Source of the DNA: CAYMST01 sp964393115
GTDB lineage: Bacteria; Bacteroidota; Bacteroidia; Cytophagales; Cyclobacteriaceae
Direction of reading: 5' to 3'
NCBI GenBank assembly: GCA_964393115.1
Contig: CAYMST010000047.1
Coordinates: 1 to 23,719 of the forward strand
DNA: 23,719 bases
The number at the start of each line of letters is the position of its first letter. Positions within the stretch are counted from its first letter, which is position 1. Both the position numbers and the translations under genes were made by a program. Positions 8,411 through 18,700 of this stretch are shown piece by piece. The notes under the pieces are model-generated. The model was given only the letters and a program-made list of their open reading frames with translations, had not been told where the DNA came from and did no database searches.

Positions 8411-8704
8411 ATGGGACAACCTGCCGCACGAGTTAACGACATGCATACCTGCCCAATGGTAGGTCCAGGCCCCACACCACATGTGGGTGGCCCCATATTA
8501 CCACCTGGGAGCGTCAACGTGATGATCGGTGGCGTACCTGCTGCACGAGTGGGTGACATGGCCGTTTGTACGGGGCCTCCAGACGTAATTGTAGACGGCT
8601 CTAAAACGGTAAAAATTGGAGGAATGCCAGCCGCAAGGATGGGTGACTCCACTGCACATGGCGGCACAATCGTTGCCGGTGCACCAACAGTAATGATAGG
8701 ATAA
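8411..8704 (+). CDS. pvc10-like: PAAR-repeat spike tip protein (Pvc10-like)
   Basis: The 97-residue protein consists of a bare PAAR cone with three copies of the name-giving motif: QPAARVNDM (3-11), VPAARVGDM (42-50) and MPAARMGDS (72-80). Likely zinc ligands are His12, His24, Cys53 and His83, which fit the usual three-His, one-Cys tip site. There is no toxin extension at either end, so it should only sharpen the needle. It begins four bases after the VgrG-like gene. Here PAAR comes directly after the spike gene and before gp25, the reverse of the PVC numbering order (9 = gp25, 10 = PAAR). Confidence 0.95.
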   Translation: MGQPAARVNDMHTCPMVGPGPTPHVGGPILPPGSVNVMIGGVPAARVGDMAVCTGPPDVIVDGSKTVKIGGMPAARMGDSTAHGGTIVAGAPTVMIG

Positions 8705-8706
8705 TA

Positions 8707-9126
8707 ATGAGCAGTTATAGCGATAAGACATTTTTAGGAACCGGTTGGGGCTTCCCTCCTACTTTCAGAAAGGAGAAGAAGGGAGTCGTGATGGTTTCAG
8801 CAGAGAACGATATTAACTCAAGTCTTGAAATCTTACTGACCACAAGACTCAACGAACGAACCTTGCAGCCTAAGTTTGGTTGCGACTTGCATCATTTGCT
8901 TTTCGAACCGATGAATCTTACTACGGTGACCTATATCAAAGGACTCGTCAAAGATGCCATTGTTCGGTTCGAACCCCGTATCAAACTGATCAATCTACTC
9001 TTAGAAAATGACTTCCACGAAGGAAAAGTGGAGATCAAAGTGGAGTATGAAATCAGGGGAACCAACTCACGGTTCAATTACGTCTATCCATTTTATAAAG
9101 AAGAAGGAACTAACCTGGGCGCATGA
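8707..9126 (+). CDS. pvc9-like: Baseplate wedge protein gp25-like (Pvc9-like)
   Basis: A 139-residue member of the gp25/GPW family, which starts sheath polymerisation and joins the wedge to the hub. It begins with a flexible LGTGWGFPPTF segment typical of eCIS members. The gp25 core follows (about 35-130): NDINSSLEILLTTRLNERTLQPKFGCDL, then FEPRIKLINLLLEN and VEIKVEYEIRGTNSRFNYVYPF. The wording of the core, with LLTT.GER replaced by LLTTRLNER, is normal for eCIS. It starts two bases after the PAAR gene and overlaps the next gene by four bases (ATGA). Confidence 0.93.
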   Translation: MSSYSDKTFLGTGWGFPPTFRKEKKGVVMVSAENDINSSLEILLTTRLNERTLQPKFGCDLHHLLFEPMNLTTVTYIKGLVKDAIVRFEPRIKLINLLLENDFHEGKVEIKVEYEIRGTNSRFNYVYPFYKEEGTNLGA

Positions 9127-12100
9127 GTACGGATTGTCAATCAAAGAACCCTGTAATCCGTGACGGCACCAGTCAAGCCGCCAGGTATCCACAAATGCTG
9201 GATCCTGCGCTTTCTCCTATTGACGACCGATCGTTACTTGATTTGCTAAGCTTCGTTCGTGGGTTTAGCAAAGAGATCAACTACTACGATATATCAGGTG
9301 ATATCAAGGGGAATTGGGAAGAGTTCTTCTCTGACGACGAGATCTTCTTACCTGTCTCAATCAATGATTTTAACATTCAAAGCGTTCAAAGCTCATTGCT
9401 TAAGCTTAACGCACTGATCGATGCAACGAACAGCGTTAGCTTGCTCAAAATCTATTTCAGGGCATATTTTGACGTCCTATTTAGTCTTGCTTATCAGTTG
9501 GACAACTGGAATCAACGTTCGACGCAAGGGCTGTTGCTGAACAAAACGTTGTCCAGGCTTATCGCGGCAGAACTGCGTTTGGACTTCAAACTGCTTTTGG
9601 AGACATATTTGAATACGCTGAAAAGTCCGATACTAATCGAGACTGAAGAAGAGAAAAAAGCTCGAAATAAATCAGAAGCGGAGTCAGGCACACCAAGTCC
9701 AGTAGTAATGGCTTACCAGCGAATTCCTTTGGAGAAAATCATCAATAAGGAGTTTTCCAACGAGTGGATCGTTGGGTCATTTGATTCCTGGCAAGACTAT
9801 TACGACTCCATTTCGGCTGACGCAAAGCTGTTTGGCGAGGCAAGAAGTAGCGTTAAGAAGGCTGTAAAACAAGGGGCGGCCGCGCTGTTCAAAATTGGGG
9901 AGCGCTATATTTCCGTCTTTCAACGACTTTCCCATCAAGCGGATAGTTTTCTCAGCAGCGCGATCGATGACCATGCTGAGCATCAACCGCATAACACACT
10001 GATCATTACCTTTCTCAAGCTCTTCGCTTATAATCAGGAGCATTTGAATGGCATCACCGCTAGACACCTAGACTTCTTCTATAAGGACGTCTTAAAATTC
10101 GAGCTAAAGGAGGAGGTCCCCGCGAAGGCACACGTATTCTTCGAACTCATTAACAGCAAACACATCACCTCACACCTACTCGAACAAGATACCGAGTTGA
10201 AAGCAGGGAAAGATGGTGAGGGTAACCCTGTCGTTTTCAAAACTTCAGAGGACCTGGTGATCAATAAGGCTAAAGTCGCTTCGCTCAAAAGTGTGTTTAT
10301 TGATCGGGAAAAAGGATATTTCCCCTATTCTTCTGAAGTGGCTAACTCCAAAGATGGATTAGGAGAAGACTTTGATGAAGAAGGAACCGCTTGGAAAGCC
10401 TTTGGGCAGACACAATACGATCTTGCGGAGTCAGAAAAACATATGACGAGTGCCGAGATCGGTTGGGTATTCGCCTCGACTGCACTGTATCTAGCGGAAG
10501 GCGTTCGCTCTATTGACCTACAGATAGATGTTACCGGTCTTACCCAAAATATTGATCCAAACGATGTATTTGATATTTATCTCACCGGAGAAAGCGGTTG
10601 GATATTAGTCAAGACGGACGTTAAGGAAGCTGAAGAAGCAAAAGACTTATCGACTATCTCACTTAGCATTACACTACCTGAAGATACTGAATCTATTATT
10701 CCTTTTGATAGCGAAATTCATGAAGGAGGATTTCTAATTGATCATCCGGCTATTAAGTTTATCGCCAAGCAAAAGGCAAATGGTGATCATGCCTATGAAG
10801 ATCTGAAAGACCTAATTGTCAACTCCATCAACATCGATGTGGAAGCTACAGTTACACAGCTAAGCGTACAAAATGACGCATCGAGTCTTGATCCCGGAGG
10901 ACCCTTTTTAGCATTCGGCTCACAACCGACGAAAGGCTCTTCGTTCATCATTGGCTCACAAGAGGTTTTTAGTAAAAATATTAGTGAATTAACTGTTCAG
11001 GGAGACTGGCTGGATTACCCAGAGGGATCAACGGACACGGCCGATGGTATTTCCAATACCTATTCGAAGTATAGCAGCAGCCCCACGATTACCGTAGATA
11101 GCTTTTTAGTTGATTTTAAAAAGCTGGAAAATGGAAAATGGTCGGACTTGCACAATGGAAGTTCCCAACCACTTTTCAGTTCGAAAAAATTCAACGCCTC
11201 GCTCAATTTAACCACTGAGCATGCTTACGAATCGGAGTTCTCTGACGAAAGGTATCAAAGAGGAGTAAAATCTGGCTTTATCAAAGCGGAGATTAGTGCA
11301 CCCTCAATAGGTTTTGGACATAAAGTATTTCCGCATCTCTACTCCAAAGTAACGGTCAATGAGATGAATAACTCGATTCAGTCACCGGGAAGCTTTAATG
11401 TGGACAATCTTCCGCTCCCTCCCTACACGCCGAATCTGGCCAATTTCTCATTATCATACAAAGCATTCGACACGTTAAATCTCGAGTCGGAAACAGATCA
11501 AAAGGCTCAGTTTATCCATATCCACCCTTTTGGGTTTGAGGAAGAATTGCCTCAAGATGACCTCCGTCTATTCCCATCGTTTGGGCGTTTTAACGAATCA
11601 AATAGCTGGACTGAACATGAAGGTGAATGCTACATTGGAATTACTGATTTAAACCTTCCTGAGAGTTTAACATTGTACATTGAAGTTTCCGAAGGAAGTG
11701 AAAATCCTGATAGACACACGGAAGAAGTAAGCTGGTTTTACTTATCTAATAATGAATGGATTGCATTCGAAGACACCGAAATACTGGCCGACAGTACCAA
11801 TGGTTTTATTCAATCGGGAATAGTCAAGTTTGAATTACCCAAGACACTGACTTCCAATAATACGCTCATGCCAGTCAGTCAATACTGGCTAAAGGCAGCT
11901 ATCGCACAAAACTCAGATGCAGTGTGCGACGTGATCGCCATCAACACACAAGCTGTCCTGGCCGAGTATGACAACCGAAATAACGATGTAAACTTTCTGT
12001 CTAACACTATTCCGGCAGAAATGATCAGCAAACTCAACAAAAGACAATCTGCTGTCAAGTCGGTCACACAATCCTTTGGTTCCTTCGACGGACAAATGGC

Positions 12101-12806
12101 GGAGAACAGTGTTCACTTTTACACACGAGTGAGTGAGCGACTACGGCACAAAGATCGTGGAATCGCCATTTGGGACTACGAGAGATTGGTCTTAGAAGCA
12201 TTTCCCGAAATCTATAAAGTCAAAACCGTCAATCACTCGGTTTATAATAAGCTGCTAGACAGCGGAGTCTCTTTTGATTCTGAGTTTGCACCAGGGTATG
12301 TCACCATCATTGTGGTGCCTGACGTGAGTCAAAAGAACCTAACTGATCCTTACCGTCCTCGCGCTTCAAAAGCGAAGCTGGAGAGTATCAAATCCTTTGT
12401 TGAAGCTCGAATGCCAGCTTCTGTACAGGCAGAGGTTCAAGTACAAAACCCTCAATTTGAGCAGATACAAGTGGATTTCGAAGTGGAATTCTTAACGGCC
12501 GATCGAGGATATTACGAGCGACAGCTAAACGAAGACATTAAGAAATTCCTGACACCATGGGCTTTTGACCAAGGTCAGGAAATCAATTTTGGTGGAAAGA
12601 TCCACAAGAGTACGATACTGAACTATATCGAAGAATTGGACTACGTGGATTACGTAGCACAGTTCAAGATGAACCAGTTAAAGGACAATGTCCTTTTATC
12701 CGAAGATATTGAAGCGGCCTACCCGTCTACTGCGAAGACCATTTTTGTCTCGATTACAGCGGATAGCAGCGGAATTGAGCACATAATTAAGCCAATTAGT
12801 AAATGA
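9123..12806 (+). CDS. pvc11-like: Baseplate J-like wedge protein (Pvc11-like)
   Basis: The 1227-residue product is the first large baseplate wedge component. The N-terminal third is helical, with IDDRSLLDLLSFVRGFSKEINYY near residues 30-55 and HLDFFYKDVLKFELK near 315. The middle is beta-rich and includes FLAFGSQPTKGSSFIIG (about 598-614), a motif I associate with eCIS Pvc11 proteins. The baseplate J/gp47-like part lies at about 1000-1205, with YTRVSERLRHKDRGIAIWDY, YVTIIVVPDV, VEARMPASVQAEVQVQNPQF and IHKSTILNYIEEL. It should surround the spike with gp25 and Pvc12 and transmit the contraction trigger. It overlaps both neighbours by four bases (ATGA). Confidence 0.92.
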   Translation: MSTDCQSKNPVIRDGTSQAARYPQMLDPALSPIDDRSLLDLLSFVRGFSKEINYYDISGDIKGNWEEFFSDDEIFLPVSINDFNIQSVQSSLLKLNALIDATNSVSLLKIYFRAYFDVLFSLAYQLDNWNQRSTQGLLLNKTLSRLIAAELRLDFKLLLETYLNTLKSPILIETEEEKKARNKSEAESGTPSPVVMAYQRIPLEKIINKEFSNEWIVGSFDSWQDYYDSISADAKLFGEARSSVKKAVKQGAAALFKIGERYISVFQRLSHQADSFLSSAIDDHAEHQPHNTLIITFLKLFAYNQEHLNGITARHLDFFYKDVLKFELKEEVPAKAHVFFELINSKHITSHLLEQDTELKAGKDGEGNPVVFKTSEDLVINKAKVASLKSVFIDREKGYFPYSSEVANSKDGLGEDFDEEGTAWKAFGQTQYDLAESEKHMTSAEIGWVFASTALYLAEGVRSIDLQIDVTGLTQNIDPNDVFDIYLTGESGWILVKTDVKEAEEAKDLSTISLSITLPEDTESIIPFDSEIHEGGFLIDHPAIKFIAKQKANGDHAYEDLKDLIVNSINIDVEATVTQLSVQNDASSLDPGGPFLAFGSQPTKGSSFIIGSQEVFSKNISELTVQGDWLDYPEGSTDTADGISNTYSKYSSSPTITVDSFLVDFKKLENGKWSDLHNGSSQPLFSSKKFNASLNLTTEHAYESEFSDERYQRGVKSGFIKAEISAPSIGFGHKVFPHLYSKVTVNEMNNSIQSPGSFNVDNLPLPPYTPNLANFSLSYKAFDTLNLESETDQKAQFIHIHPFGFEEELPQDDLRLFPSFGRFNESNSWTEHEGECYIGITDLNLPESLTLYIEVSEGSENPDRHTEEVSWFYLSNNEWIAFEDTEILADSTNGFIQSGIVKFELPKTLTSNNTLMPVSQYWLKAAIAQNSDAVCDVIAINTQAVLAEYDNRNNDVNFLSNTIPAEMISKLNKRQSAVKSVTQSFGSFDGQMAENSVHFYTRVSERLRHKDRGIAIWDYERLVLEAFPEIYKVKTVNHSVYNKLLDSGVSFDSEFAPGYVTIIVVPDVSQKNLTDPYRPRASKAKLESIKSFVEARMPASVQAEVQVQNPQFEQIQVDFEVEFLTADRGYYERQLNEDIKKFLTPWAFDQGQEINFGGKIHKSTILNYIEELDYVDYVAQFKMNQLKDNVLLSEDIEAAYPSTAKTIFVSITADSSGIEHIIKPISK

Positions 12807-15763
12807 TGTCAGAGGATATTACTTACATACCGAAAAACAAGCCTAAGCTCAAAAGCCTCGATTATGAGTTTTTGAGAGAAAAAGGACTTGAGCATATCGA
12901 AAGCCTGAGTCATAAGATTTGGACTGATTATAACATCCATGATCCGGGAATTACGATTTTGGAAATACTCTGCTATGCGCTAACAGACTTAGGATATCGT
13001 ACGTCTTTTGATATCAAGGACATTTTAGCCGAAGGCGGAACAAATATCAAAAACTTCTTTTCGGCAAGCGAAATCTTATCCTGTAATCCCATCACCATCA
13101 ACGACTTTAGGAAACTGATGATCGATGTCAAAGGTGTGAAAAATGCATGGATTGAGCTATCGAAGACGCAAGATCCTCAGTTGTTTGCCGACTACAAGAA
13201 AAGTATCCTCACCACTGAGTTCAAGAAGGATCGAACACCGGTCAACTTAAAAGGACTATTCGATATCAAGCTCGAACTGGACGAGGTAGATATCTATGGC
13301 GATCTCAACGACTTCACATGGGAAATCCTGGTAAACGAGAGAACTTTCGCTACGCTTAGTCTACCCAACTGGAGCGCGTGGTCTTCATATTCTTTTAACA
13401 CTGATAAAGTCTCAGGACACACTTTTGAATTCGTGGGATTCAGTGCGGATAAGAAATCAGTAGCTCTCAAGTTCACCGTCAAAACGGATGAAGAAGTCAT
13501 CACCCTCGGTGCTTCACTTAACTTCAGTCAAAAGATCACGCTGAGTGTTTCCGAAATCATGCAAGCCCTAGAGCTGGTGAAGATCGAGGATACGATACGG
13601 GATTATTTCTTGCGCTTAGGAAAGGCCATCGAGGTAGTTCAGGAGGTAACCAAAAGATTGCACGCTCATCGCAACTTATGTGAAGACTACAAGGATATCG
13701 AACCTATAGAAATCGAAGATGTTCGCCTTTGTCTGGATGTAGAGGTCGAAGCTGATGCGGAAATAGAACAGGTACTCGCTGACATTTATGAATCCGTCGG
13801 TACGTTTATGGCACCTGATATTCCGTTTTATACCCTTGAGGAGTTACTAGACGCTGGTTCGAAAGTAGAAGAAATATTTGTTGGGCCAGCGCTCAATCAC
13901 GGATTTATCCAGGATAGTGATTTAGATAAAACAACACTTCGAACAGTGATCAACAGTTCTGATTTGATCCAGTTGATCATGGACATACCGGGCGTAGTGG
14001 CCGTAAGAGATATTCAGATTGCGAATAGTTTCAAAGGAACACCGTTGACCGCGGGTGAAAAATGGTCACTTGATATTACAGCAGGTCGAGCTTCAAGACT
14101 CGATATTCCAAACTCAAAAGTCGTCTTTTACAAAGGTTTGACCCCCTACTACGCCAACAAGGGAACGGTCAACAATTACCTAGAAGAAAAGCGACTACTA
14201 AAGCGATCTGCTAAGCAGCGTTACGACAAACATGACGTTGACATCCAGCAAGGTGAGGACTATAAGTTATCCACGTACACTTCGATTCAAGAGGAGTTCC
14301 CGTTGAATTACGGCATTGGCCGATTTGGGATTTCAGGAGGAGCCGACGAAAAAAGACAGGCACAAGCCTACCAGCTGAAAGGGTATTTGTTGATCATGGA
14401 TCAGATTTTAGCCAACTATCTCTCTCAGTTGTCGCACATTCGGGATTTACTATCTATGAAAAGTGATGTAAGCCGAATGGCATTTTACCAAGCCCTTTAC
14501 GAATCCACCAATTTAGAAGACTCCATCAGTGAGGATCTCCCCAATATTGATAAGCTTATCGCTGCTTTCAATCAAGAAACAGACGATTGGAGTACCTTCA
14601 AGGAGGACGTAAACAACAGCTTTATTAAGCAACTACGGGTACTGACCGAAAGTAAAGCTGATTTTCAATCACGCAGAAACAGGATGTTGGATCACCTCAT
14701 GGCTCGGTTCAACGAGAAGTTTTCCGACTACGTATTGCTTAGCTATCAGCTGGACGGGACAAAAGGAACACAAGAGCTCATCGATGACAAAGAAGAGTTT
14801 TTGCAAGAATATCCTACCCTGAGTCACGATCGCGGGAAGGCCTTCAACTATTACGCGAGTGATGCACTATGGGATAGTGATAATGTCTCAGGATTGGAAA
14901 AAAGACTCGCTCGAATTACTGGAATCAAATCATACGATCGCACTTCTTTATACCGAGAAGACGCCGAAGATCTATTTCATGTCTACAAAGATAACGCTGG
15001 TGAATGGCGATTTCATTACTCTAGTTATCAGGGAAAAAAGCTGCTACACAGCGAAGGGTATACGGGTAAGTCAGGTATGAAAAATGGTATCGAATCGGTT
15101 CTGGAAAACGGAGTTTTACGGGCTAATTATGAGCTGAGAACCTCTTCGGATAACCGTTTTTACTATGTCCTAAAAGCCCGAAACGGACACGTAATTGGAG
15201 AAAGCGGACTATTTCCTAATCGCCGAAGGCGAACGGAAGCATTGCTACTGCTCATCAAACTGCTGAACAATGAATATAACGAAGAAGGTTTTCACCTGGT
15301 CGAGCATATTCTATTGCGCCCAAAAGAAACTGACGATCAGCTCATGCCGGTCTGCATAGAACCTGGTTGTGAAAGTCCTGGCTGCGTTGATCCCTATTCG
15401 TTTCGAGTGACACTTGTCTTACCAGCTTGGGCGGGACGATTTACCAGCATGGACTTTAGAAGACACTTCGAACAAACGGCGCGATTAGAAGCACCTGCGC
15501 ATGTGCATGTTAAGATTTGTTGGGTCAACAAAGAAGACATGTTGCGCTTCGAAGACCAATACAAAAGCTGGCTTGAAGAAAATGCCAAACCATATTACGA
15601 GCAAAACAACCGACAGTCGATTTTACTGTCGTTCATCAATACATTAAACCAAATCAAAAGTGTCTATCCGGAAGCCACACTGCACGACTGCGAGGAGAGC
15701 AGTGACAATCCAGTGCTACTCGGATACACTTCTTTAGGATCTTCCAAAACCATACTATCATGA
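12803..15763 (+). CDS. pvc12-like: Baseplate wedge protein (Pvc12-like) with embedded YegP/DUF1508-like pair
   Basis: A 986-residue protein recognised by its N-terminal signature IWTDYNIHDPGITILEILCYALTDLGYRTSFD (about 40-72) and by GFHLVEHILLRP (about 828-840). The C-terminal region contains SFRVTLVLPAWAGRF and a helix near DMLRFEDQYKSWLEE. It is the partner of the J-like protein in the baseplate ring (iris). Residues about 720-825 look like two YegP/DUF1508 half-units. The first has LFHVYKDNAGEWRFHYSSYQGKKLLHSEGYTGKSGMKNGIESV and the second has YYVLKARNGHVIGESGLF followed by a helix. A CxxxCxxxxC-like cluster (CIEPGCESPGCVDP) comes just after the LLRP motif. An ATG at 12806 is a possible alternative start. 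It overlaps both neighbours by four bases. Confidence 0.9.
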   Translation: MMSEDITYIPKNKPKLKSLDYEFLREKGLEHIESLSHKIWTDYNIHDPGITILEILCYALTDLGYRTSFDIKDILAEGGTNIKNFFSASEILSCNPITINDFRKLMIDVKGVKNAWIELSKTQDPQLFADYKKSILTTEFKKDRTPVNLKGLFDIKLELDEVDIYGDLNDFTWEILVNERTFATLSLPNWSAWSSYSFNTDKVSGHTFEFVGFSADKKSVALKFTVKTDEEVITLGASLNFSQKITLSVSEIMQALELVKIEDTIRDYFLRLGKAIEVVQEVTKRLHAHRNLCEDYKDIEPIEIEDVRLCLDVEVEADAEIEQVLADIYESVGTFMAPDIPFYTLEELLDAGSKVEEIFVGPALNHGFIQDSDLDKTTLRTVINSSDLIQLIMDIPGVVAVRDIQIANSFKGTPLTAGEKWSLDITAGRASRLDIPNSKVVFYKGLTPYYANKGTVNNYLEEKRLLKRSAKQRYDKHDVDIQQGEDYKLSTYTSIQEEFPLNYGIGRFGISGGADEKRQAQAYQLKGYLLIMDQILANYLSQLSHIRDLLSMKSDVSRMAFYQALYESTNLEDSISEDLPNIDKLIAAFNQETDDWSTFKEDVNNSFIKQLRVLTESKADFQSRRNRMLDHLMARFNEKFSDYVLLSYQLDGTKGTQELIDDKEEFLQEYPTLSHDRGKAFNYYASDALWDSDNVSGLEKRLARITGIKSYDRTSLYREDAEDLFHVYKDNAGEWRFHYSSYQGKKLLHSEGYTGKSGMKNGIESVLENGVLRANYELRTSSDNRFYYVLKARNGHVIGESGLFPNRRRRTEALLLLIKLLNNEYNEEGFHLVEHILLRPKETDDQLMPVCIEPGCESPGCVDPYSFRVTLVLPAWAGRFTSMDFRRHFEQTARLEAPAHVHVKICWVNKEDMLRFEDQYKSWLEENAKPYYEQNNRQSILLSFINTLNQIKSVYPEATLHDCEESSDNPVLLGYTSLGSSKTILS

Positions 15764-18700
15764 GTCAGCTTTTCGAATACCCCATTTTTGAAGCCGATCA
15801 GGTTTTAACTTCCAAAAACCTGAATGATTCCATCGACTACCTCACTGATCAAGATCTGCTGACCAGAAGAAAGCTGATTGGAATAGGCATTGCCTGTGGT
15901 CTGGAGGTAAGCAATCAGGAAGACACTTCTCTTACGATCTCCAAGGGAGTGGGCGTAACCTCTTTAGGTTATCTGATTCCTCTGCCAAAAACAGAACTGC
16001 ACTACTGTAAAAAGTATGAAGATCAGGCTTCTCAGCCTTACGATCTTTTCAAATCTAACACGGGCAGACCTTACCCACTTTGGGAGATGTTTACCCATCA
16101 GGAATACGCCAGTTCTGATGATAGCGATATCATCAAACTTACGGAGGCAACTGATTTCCAATTGAGTGAAATGGCCGTTTTGCTCTACCTCGAGATCATC
16201 GATAAAGACCTGAAAAGCTGTATTGGAGAAGATTGCGATGAAAAAGGAATTTCTCGAAGACATAAGGTCAAACGCCTACTGATTCATAAGTCAAACCTTC
16301 GAAAGATTATTAAGAAAAGCCTTGGTATGCCAGAAATTGATTTGGCTGGGCTTAAAGGACTTTTGAACCGGTACTGCAATATGCCATCGCTTCATCTGCC
16401 AAGGTACCAGTATCACTTACCAAGTACTGCCGGCTATGATCACGAAAAGATTTCAACACTAGATATTTTCACAAAAAGTTATCGTGATCTTATTATCGAT
16501 CAGTCGCTTAAGACCGGAAAGGCACTGTTCAAATCTTATGAGCTATTCGAAGAAGAACTGGCTTCAGAATACGACCATACAAACCCATTTACCGGGTATG
16601 ATGATATTTACATCAGAAACCCTCTCGCCCGAAAGCTAGATGTCGCTATTCAGGAAGAGCCTCTGAAGGCGCAATACTTCTACGACTTTCTAAAGGATCT
16701 AAAAAACGCTTACGACGAATTTTTAGAAGTATCCTGTGCTTATCAAGCCAGTTGCTGTCCTTCCTGGACGACGTTCCCGTTGCATCTTATGCTGAATGAA
16801 GCGCAACCGGCTGAAGGAAAGTCCATTTACAGACATGAGTTTCAGCCTTCATTAGTCGTTTCCAGTCAAGGCATGCTGCTCAACAAGCTCAAAAGCTTAC
16901 ACAAACGCATGGTGCAAATGGTTGCTCAGCTTGAAGTCCCGATGTTTGAAAGTCTGTCAGACATTCGGATTACACCGGGCAAAACATTTGAGTGGTCACT
17001 CAGTCAGCAAACACCAGGATTCTATTATGACAAAGACAAAAAGCTAGAATCTTTACTTCCCTATTGGAGCTACACACAAGCGGAAAAGTGTTTAGAGCTT
17101 CAAACGCTCAACTATCACGCCTCACGATATTTCCCTGGTAAAAATCAAACCAATCCAGGAACGGATCCTCTCCTTTTCAACTTTGATGGAAAAGGGTTTT
17201 TCAGGATAGAGGGACATATTGGGCAGGAAAGAAAATCGGTTTTTTCGCATTTAGAAAAACAAATCCAGGCGTTTAATCTACCATTTGATGTCATCGAAGT
17301 AGCGCTAAATAAAGAAGGACTAGAGAAAGTTATAGACGACTGTCGATACAAGGATATACAAGCCACCTATGCTTGTAATCGAGCGGAGTTTTTGGCTTGT
17401 CTTGGCAACTTATCCAAGCTCCTTAAGCGGGTCTTAGACTCCAGAAAGACACTCAACGAGTCCGAAGAGGTTGATCTCAACAATAGCTACGAGCAGGTAG
17501 AAGACTCATCCGTAAAAACGGGTAACGACGTGTACACGTACATCGAGGTATACCATTTTGAAACGGAGCGACTAGCACTCCGACTACCAGAGGATATCAG
17601 CGATTTCGATCCGGATAAGTTTTTGACTTCCTATCGGAAAGTCATTGCTATCACCCAGATATTGAGCCTATTGCTTCAAGCTATTCTGCATCTAGGACTC
17701 GACAAGGACAGCCATGTCATCAGTAAAATATTAGGGTTCGTTATCATTCTTATTCGTCCCCTATTTGATAAGCTAATCGACGACTGCACGGACAAGAAAT
17801 TCCTATCTCTATACAAGTCTTATCTCGAGCGACTTGAAGAATACCAGACGGGCAAGTTATTCCCTACCCTCTCCTATCATCTTCCTGGTTACGAACACCT
17901 TGGCGGAGTGAGCAGCGGCGGAACATTTGTCCTCGTGTATGACGAGATGCCAGAGGAAGAGGGAGAAGAAACGCCTGCCAAAGTAGTGGAAGAAGAGGAT
18001 GACTGTTTCCAAACCGAACAAGTAAAGAAAATGGTTGATCAGTCAATTTACCTTTCCAATAAAATGGAGTCAGCTTCCTTCGATGAGATTTGGGGATATG
18101 TCACTAACTATCAAAAAGAAGATAATCCCGTCTCGGACGAAATGCCCATGAACGACCTGCCAGCAGAGAAAATGGAAAATCCTGTCAAGGCAGAGACGCA
18201 TCAAAAAAAGAAAAAGGTCAATCCGTTCAAAGACTATGAAAAAGACCGCGATTACCTCAAGGAAGAAAAAGACGCGGTTCTTGAGGAGATGGGCCTTCCT
18301 GCCGACAAAGAACGGAAGGTAAAAAAACAACGGATCATAGCAGATTTTGCCTTGCCGTATAGATGTTGTGATAAAGGTCTGGAAGTCGAGGAAAAGGAGG
18401 AATCTGCTATTTCGATTGAAAAGACGGAATTCTGTAGACGAGACAAAGCCAAATACCCCATTACCGTTTCGCCGAAGGGAGGAACTCTATTCGGAGATGG
18501 TGTCGAAACAACGGAAGGAGTCAGCTACTTCGTTCCTTCTAATGTCACTACGGAAAAAGTAGAGCTGACCTATCTATTCGAACAGTCGGAAGCGAAAATC
18601 ACCTGTCATGTCTATTATCCCGTGGCCAAGTATAAGCAAGTACAAAGCTTGACACCCAAGGGAAATACGATGTATGAGTTTACCAACCTTTCGGAAAACG

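Noticed and set aside
8215..8667. Long minus-strand frames opposite the spike and PAAR genes
   Set aside because: They are antisense shadows of strongly supported genes, with Pro/Cys/Ser-rich translations and no family match.
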